Assembly: GCF_001552075.1 (NCBI RefSeq)
Contig: NZ_BCQM01000004.1
Coordinates: forward strand, 1 to 64,000
Length of the DNA: 64,000 nt
Reading direction: 5' to 3'
Origin: Arthrobacter luteolus NBRC 107841
GTDB lineage: Bacteria; Actinomycetota; Actinomycetes; Actinomycetales; Micrococcaceae
The notes under the pieces are model-generated. The model saw only the letters and a list, made by a program, of their open reading frames with translations, was not told the DNA's origin and ran no database searches. Positions 60,159-64,000 of the stretch are shown here, in pieces. Position numbers and translations under genes: made by a program. Position 1 is the first letter of the stretch; every line of letters starts with the position of its first letter.

Positions 60159-61232
60159 TCACCAGCCTCCGCGCGTGGGCGTGTGCCCTTTCCGCGCGTT
60201 GTCGGGCATGGCCATTTCGGCGCGCAGGCCCAGCAGCCGGATCGGACGGCCGGCTTCGATCGCCCCGGCGAGGTCCAGGGCCCGGGCCAGGACCTCCTCC
60301 CGGTCGAAGGTCTCGGGGATCTTCCGGGCGTGGGTTTTGGTGGTGAAGGGCGCGTAGCGGACCTTGAGGGTCAGCCCAATCACGGGCCGTCCCTCGGCCG
60401 CCACATCCTGCAGGACATCCGCGGCCAACCGGGTGACGGCGTCGTGCACCTGGGCGGGTTCGGTGAGGTTCTGCTGGAAGGTGGTCTCCCGGCTGTGCCC
60501 GCGGGCAACCCAGGGCGTGTCGTCGACGGCGCTGGAGCCGTCTCCGCGCCCGAGCTGCGCGTACCAGGGACCCATCTTGGGGCCGAACTCCGGCACCAGG
60601 CCCTGCGGATCAGCCGCTGCCAGTTCGGCAACCGTCGTGACACCGAGCTTCGCCAGCCGGCCCGAAATCTTCGCTCCGACACCCCACAGTTCCCTGGTGG
60701 GTCTAGCCCCCATCACCTCGAGCCAGTTCTCTTTCGTGAGCCGGAAGACGCCGGCCGGCTTGCCGAAATCGGTGGCGTTTTTGGCGCGGACCAGGGTGTC
60801 GCCGATGCCCACGCTGCAGTGCAGCTGCGTCCGTTCCAGCACGGCGGCCTGGATCTGCCGCGCGTAGGCTTCCGGGTCTTCCGCTGTGACGCCAACGAAC
60901 GCTTCGTCCCAGCCCAGGACCTGCACGACGGCGCCGGGCTGGGCCCGCAGGGTGGCCATCACCTGTTCGGACGCCTCAAGGTAGGCCTCGGCATCGACCG
61001 GGAGGAGGACGGCGTCGGGCACTTTCCGGGCCGCGATCCGCAGCGGCATTCCGGAGCCGACGCCGAACGCCCTCGCCTCATAGGACGCGGTGGACACCAC
61101 CGCGCGTTCGGTGGGATCGCCCCGGCCGCCGACGATGATCGGCTTGCCGGCCAGCTCCGGGTGCCGCAGCACTTCGACCGCAGCGATGAACTGGTCGAGG
61201 TCCACATGCAGCACCCAGGGGATGGAGTTCAC
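60159..61232 (-). CDS. dinB: DNA polymerase IV (Y family), atypical
   Basis: 357 residues. Catalytic acids are Asp11 (VDLDQF) and Asp109-Glu110 (GWDEAF). The thumb and little-finger parts contain GVGAKISGRLAKLGVTTVAELAA and TTFQQNLTEP. Two changes stand out: the aromatic steric-gate residue after DxDxF is Ile16 (DLDQFIAAVE instead of FFA), and the usual S-x-DEA-x2-D block is GWDEAFVGV. Translesion synthesis is expected; the Ile gate could allow ribonucleotides, as reported for mycobacterial DinB2, which has Leu there. The C-terminus lacks a clear beta-clamp peptide. Confidence 0.9.
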   Translation of the reverse strand: MNSIPWVLHVDLDQFIAAVEVLRHPELAGKPIIVGGRGDPTERAVVSTASYEARAFGVGSGMPLRIAARKVPDAVLLPVDAEAYLEASEQVMATLRAQPGAVVQVLGWDEAFVGVTAEDPEAYARQIQAAVLERTQLHCSVGIGDTLVRAKNATDFGKPAGVFRLTKENWLEVMGARPTRELWGVGAKISGRLAKLGVTTVAELAAADPQGLVPEFGPKMGPWYAQLGRGDGSSAVDDTPWVARGHSRETTFQQNLTEPAQVHDAVTRLAADVLQDVAAEGRPVIGLTLKVRYAPFTTKTHARKIPETFDREEVLARALDLAGAIEAGRPIRLLGLRAEMAMPDNARKGHTPTRGGW

Positions 61233-61322
61233 GCGCCCAGTGTGCCCTACCTGCGGCCCGTATGCACGGCGTTTTCACCATCTGCGCCGCGTAGGGGACC
61301 AGGTGCCGGGTGCCGGCGGATC

Positions 61323-62345
61323 CTAGGCGCTTTCTTCACTCACCCGGATCAGGACCTTGCCGGTGACACCGTTCTCCACGGCGTCGTGCGCGGCAGCCGT
61401 CTCCTCCAGCGGGAACCAGGTCAGCGGGAGCCCAGCGGACTCGCCCACGGGAAAGACGCCGTCGCGCAGGGCGGCAGTGATGTCCTCCACCGCGGCCTGG
61501 ATGGCCCGTTGCCCCACCGTGTAGATCAGTACGCCCTGCCAGCGGATGTTCTTGATGAAACTGGCGACGATCGGGGCGGTGAACTCTTCCCCGTTGTTGT
61601 TCGCGTAGTAGGCGATGCTGCCGTGGTTGGCGATCACCTCAACGTCCAGCGCCGCGTTCTGGGCCGGAGCAACTTCAACGATGTGGTGCACACCGTCCGG
61701 AGCGAGCTCGCGGATGCGGTCGGCCTCGGCGTCGTCCGGATAGCGGACGATGTGGTGCGCGCCGGCGGCACGTGCCAGCTCCGCCTTCGCATCGCTGCTG
61801 ACCGTGGCGATCACGGTGGCGCCGGCCCAGGCCGCGAACTGGATCGTGGCGTGTCCCACGGCTCCGGCGCCGCCCTGCACCAGGACCACCCGTCCTTCGA
61901 GTGCTCCCGGGGAGAGCCGGGACGGGCCGTCCTCATGCACGGTCAGGGCACGGTGCGCCGTCATCGCCGGCACTCCCAGGCTGGCTGCGACGTCGAAACC
62001 AACGCCGTCGGGAAGCAGGACTGCCCGGTCGGCGGGGACAACGGTGAATTCCTGGGCGGTTCCCGTTGGCCGGCCGTGGGCAGCGAGGTACAGCCACACC
62101 CGGTCGCCCGGCTCCAGGTCCGTGACACCCTCGCCAACGGCGTCGACCACTCCGGCGCCGTCCTGGTTCGGCACCACCTCGGAAAAGGCCAGATTGCTTC
62201 CGGCGCGGGCCTTCCAATCGGTGGGGTTCATCCCGGAGGTGACGACGCGCACCCGTACTTCGCCCGGACCGGGCACTGCAGCCTCCCGCTCAGCGAGCGA
62301 GAGGACGGAGGAGGGACCGGTGGCCGAGTAAACGATTGCTTTCAT
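61323..62345 (-). CDS. Quinone oxidoreductase / zinc-free alcohol dehydrogenase-like
   Basis: 340 residues. The MDR fold is clear: VRVRVVTSGMNPTDWKARAG near 30-50, AGVVDAVGEGVTDLEPGDRVWLY near 75, and the Rossmann site VLVQGGAGAVGHATIQFAAWAGATVIATVSSDAK near 148-180. Zinc ligands are absent, as in NADPH:quinone reductases. It should reduce quinones or enones. Single gene on the minus strand. Confidence 0.9.
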   Translation of the reverse strand: MKAIVYSATGPSSVLSLAEREAAVPGPGEVRVRVVTSGMNPTDWKARAGSNLAFSEVVPNQDGAGVVDAVGEGVTDLEPGDRVWLYLAAHGRPTGTAQEFTVVPADRAVLLPDGVGFDVAASLGVPAMTAHRALTVHEDGPSRLSPGALEGRVVLVQGGAGAVGHATIQFAAWAGATVIATVSSDAKAELARAAGAHHIVRYPDDAEADRIRELAPDGVHHIVEVAPAQNAALDVEVIANHGSIAYYANNNGEEFTAPIVASFIKNIRWQGVLIYTVGQRAIQAAVEDITAALRDGVFPVGESAGLPLTWFPLEETAAAHDAVENGVTGKVLIRVSEESA

Positions 62346-62423
62346 GAGCGGTAAAAGACGCTCACCCTGCTTTCTATTCCCGGCGGCCGGTCCTCCACGG
62401 TCAGGCCGCGGTCCGGGGCACCG

Positions 62424-63584
62424 TCAGGAAGACAGTGCAGGGTGCGGGTAGCTGGCCGCCCGCTGCTGGAACTGCAGTACGTCCTGGTTCTGGATGACGC
62501 CGCCGCGGATTTCGATGGCCTTCCGGATGGTTTCGTTCTGCTCCCAGGCCTCGGGCCCGCTGAGAACGGTCTCCAGGAAGGGCAGCAGTGCCTCGCTGAT
62601 TTCCCAGCTGGAGGAGTTCCAGAGGTAGGACGGGCTGTGGTCCACGGCGTAATAGTTGATGTGATCGCCGACCTCGAACATGGGGTCGGCGAAGGTGGTG
62701 GTTTTCGCCCACTCGAAGCCCATGCCTTCGTCGCAGGAAACATCCACGATCAGGCTGCCGGGCCGGAAAGCCGCCAGGTCTGCGGTGCGCAGGTAGGTCA
62801 GCGGGGCGTTGGGATCCTGCAGGGTGCAGTTGACCACGATGTCCGCCTCCGCCAGGAAGGGTGCAAGCGGCACCCGCCCGCGTTCGGTGATGACCTCGCT
62901 GAGGAACGGCGCCTTGTCCTCATGGTCGAACTGCACAATCCGCACCGAATGGATCGGAGACCCGACCGCCGCGACCCCGCGGTGGGTCAGGACCTGGACG
63001 TCGTGGACGCCGTGGGCGTTCAGGGCAGTCACCGCGCCCCGGGCCGTGGCACCAAAGCCAATAACGACGGCGCGCAGCCGCCGGCCGTAGTCACCCGTCG
63101 TTCCGGTCAGGGCGAGGGAATGCAGGACGGAGCAGTATCCGGCCAGCTCGTTGTTCTTGTGGAAAACGTGCAGCCCGAACCCGCCGTCGCTGGCCCAGTG
63201 GTTCATCGCTTCGAAGGCGATCAGGGTGAGTTTCTTGTCGATGGCGAGCTGGGTGATGGCGCGGTCCTGCACGCAGTGCGGCCAGCCCCAGAGGGTCTGC
63301 CCGTCCCGGAGATCGGCGAGGTCCGCCGGCTGCGGCTTGGGCAGGAGGACGACGTCGGCCTCCGCCAGCAGCTGCGTCCGCGGAAGCATGGCTCCCACCA
63401 GCGGTTTCAGGACGTCGTCCGCAACTCCGAACTTCTCCCCGTAGCCCTCTTCGAGGATCAGCTGCCGCCGCACCTCGGGCGCGATGCGTTCGAAGTGCAG
63501 CGGATGGATGGGCAGGCGCCGCTCATCGGGCTTCCGGGTGCTGGACACAACACCCAGGGTGAGGCCGTTCGAAGGGCCGTTCAC
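62424..63584 (-). CDS. N5-(carboxyethyl)ornithine synthase-like enzyme
   Basis: 386 residues, GTG start. The alanine-dehydrogenase/pyridine-nucleotide transhydrogenase fold is present: LTLGVVSSTRKPDERRLPIHPLHFERI at the start, KPQPADLADLRDGQTLWGWPHCVQDRAITQLAIDKKLTLIAFEAM, and the NAD site LRAVVIGFGATARGAVTALN near 168-188. N5-(carboxyethyl)ornithine synthase joins pyruvate and ornithine reductively. The start overlaps the stop of the 48-residue gene upstream by GTGA, so they are co-translated. Confidence 0.88.
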   Translation of the reverse strand: MNGPSNGLTLGVVSSTRKPDERRLPIHPLHFERIAPEVRRQLILEEGYGEKFGVADDVLKPLVGAMLPRTQLLAEADVVLLPKPQPADLADLRDGQTLWGWPHCVQDRAITQLAIDKKLTLIAFEAMNHWASDGGFGLHVFHKNNELAGYCSVLHSLALTGTTGDYGRRLRAVVIGFGATARGAVTALNAHGVHDVQVLTHRGVAAVGSPIHSVRIVQFDHEDKAPFLSEVITERGRVPLAPFLAEADIVVNCTLQDPNAPLTYLRTADLAAFRPGSLIVDVSCDEGMGFEWAKTTTFADPMFEVGDHINYYAVDHSPSYLWNSSSWEISEALLPFLETVLSGPEAWEQNETIRKAIEIRGGVIQNQDVLQFQQRAASYPHPALSS

Positions 63585-63727
63585 TTTTTACGGCTTGCAG
63601 GCTGGGCGCCGGGGGCCTTGTCGCTGGAAGCGGATGGAGCTGCCGCAGCCTTCTTATCGGCGCGCTTTTCCTTGATGGACTTGCCGGACTTTTTGGATGC
63701 TGATTGGCGCGGGGACTTGTCTGACAT
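63581..63727 (-). CDS. 48-residue lysine/alanine-rich basic protein
   Basis: ATG at 63727 with AGGAG 5 nt upstream. It reads MSDKSPRQSASKKSGKSIKEKR then ADKKAAAAPSASSDKAPGAQ and ends SRKK. Highly basic, disordered, no helices of note. GTGA overlap joins it to the carboxyethylornithine-synthase-like gene. Such tiny Lys/Ala proteins are common in Arthrobacter-type genomes and might bind DNA or RNA. Probably real because of the ribosome site and overlap. Confidence 0.7.
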   Translation of the reverse strand: MSDKSPRQSASKKSGKSIKEKRADKKAAAAPSASSDKAPGAQPASRKK

Positions 63728-63734
63728 GTTCGCT

Positions 63735-63778
63735 CCTGTAGCGGAACCGAAGAGGTTCCTGACTCCGAACCCTACAGG
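63735..63778. repeat. Inverted repeat CCTGTAG...CTACAGG with inner hairpin
   Basis: 7-bp arms at 63735-63741 and 63772-63778 enclose GGAACC-GAAGA-GGTTCC (63743-63759). It sits between the small basic protein gene and the alcohol dehydrogenase end, on the 5' side of the former. Possible terminator of the alcohol dehydrogenase or promoter-proximal element. Confidence 0.45.
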
Positions 63779-63795
63779 TACGCGCCCAACCAGAC

Positions 63796-64000
63796 TTACA
63801 GGCCCCTTCCCGAAGGGGAGACCAGGATCTTCACCGCGGTCTCATTGCGGTTGATGAGGGTGTCGAAACCCTCATCAACCAGGCCGTCCAAGCCGATCCG
63901 GCCGGTGATGAAGGGGGAGAGATCGATCTTTCCGGACTCCACGAGCTTGATGGTCGCCGGGTGGGAGTTGACGTAGGCGATGGTGCCGCGCATATCGATT
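63796..64000 (-). CDS. Alcohol dehydrogenase C-terminus (2,3-butanediol dehydrogenase-like), partial
   Basis: The last 65 or so residues of a zinc-type alcohol dehydrogenase: GTIAYVNSHPATIKLVESGKID, FITGRIGLDGLVDEGFD and LINRNETAVKILVSP. The catalytic and cofactor regions lie beyond the window edge. FITGRI and the NETAVKILV end fit 2,3-butanediol or sorbitol dehydrogenases. Stop at 63796-63798. Confidence 0.85.
   Translation of the reverse strand, partial: IDMRGTIAYVNSHPATIKLVESGKIDLSPFITGRIGLDGLVDEGFDTLINRNETAVKILVSPSGRGL

Noticed and set aside
60099-62354. 751-residue plus-strand open frame
   Set aside because: Shadow of dinB and the quinone oxidoreductase on the other strand.

Overview
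The window is high-GC DNA with actinobacterial features: GTG/TTG starts, ATGA and GTGA overlaps between genes, and families typical of the group (MSMEG_4193-type phosphatase with DUF3090 and a SCO1664-type protein, DUF4913, an MpaB-type oxygenase, a Wadjet/MksB-type SMC locus). Protein style and gene content fit Arthrobacter sensu lato (Micrococcaceae). The genus is inferred from memory, not from a search.

Layout. 1-2400: repeat-rich intergenic DNA, a 5S rRNA without a visible 23S gene, a TMEM175-type protein and tRNA-Ser(GGA). 2667-6540: a three-gene acyl cluster (FabL-like reductase, acyl-AMP ligase, FabF-type ketosynthase). 6551-9708: an ArsB/NhaD-fold transporter, a DsbA-type lipoprotein and an MpaB-type oxygenase. 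9840-24840 is the accessory region. It holds a decayed DUF2332 gene, a jetABC (Wadjet-type) operon with no jetD, two unknown genes, a serine recombinase, an overlapping HEPN-like/GNAT pair, a HIRAN protein, an excisionase-like HTH protein, and a graveyard with remnants of a conjugative element (coupling-protein C-terminus, DUF4913), an aldo/keto reductase and a histidine kinase. 24906-33945 is mostly ordinary: fmdBA, the conserved phosphatase-DUF3090-SCO1664 operon, small membrane proteins and an APC permease.

34100-36200 carries small exported proteins, two of which only have a complete lipoprotein signal peptide if an ATT start codon is used. 36218-40549 is a LysR regulator divergent from an MHS transporter, a flavoprotein monooxygenase and an F420-reductase-like protein, probably a route for an aromatic acid. 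40700-49446 holds assorted metabolic and regulatory genes (glutamine amidotransferase, epimerase, quinone reductase, EAL phosphodiesterase, SDR with HTH regulator, aldo/keto reductase). 49582-54981 is a four-gene operon (amidohydrolase, DUF59 protein, zinc alcohol dehydrogenase, SDR) facing a GAF/Fis activator. It resembles the accessory half of an alkane or ketone monooxygenase cluster, but no monooxygenase is present. 55041-64000 holds SRPBCC, DUF1254, a paralogous lipoprotein, a MarR-MATE efflux pair, a cupin, an unusual DinB, a quinone oxidoreductase, a carboxyethylornithine-synthase-like enzyme preceded by a 48-residue basic protein, and the end of an alcohol dehydrogenase that leaves the window.

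Most interesting: the jetABC locus without jetD beside unknown genes, the HEPN-like/GNAT pair, the 55-bp inverted-end repeats beside the orphan 5S gene, the two ATT-start lipoproteins, the monooxygenase-less oxidation operon with an altered amidohydrolase metal motif, and a DinB with isoleucine at the steric-gate position. All family names come from reading motifs; no database search was possible.
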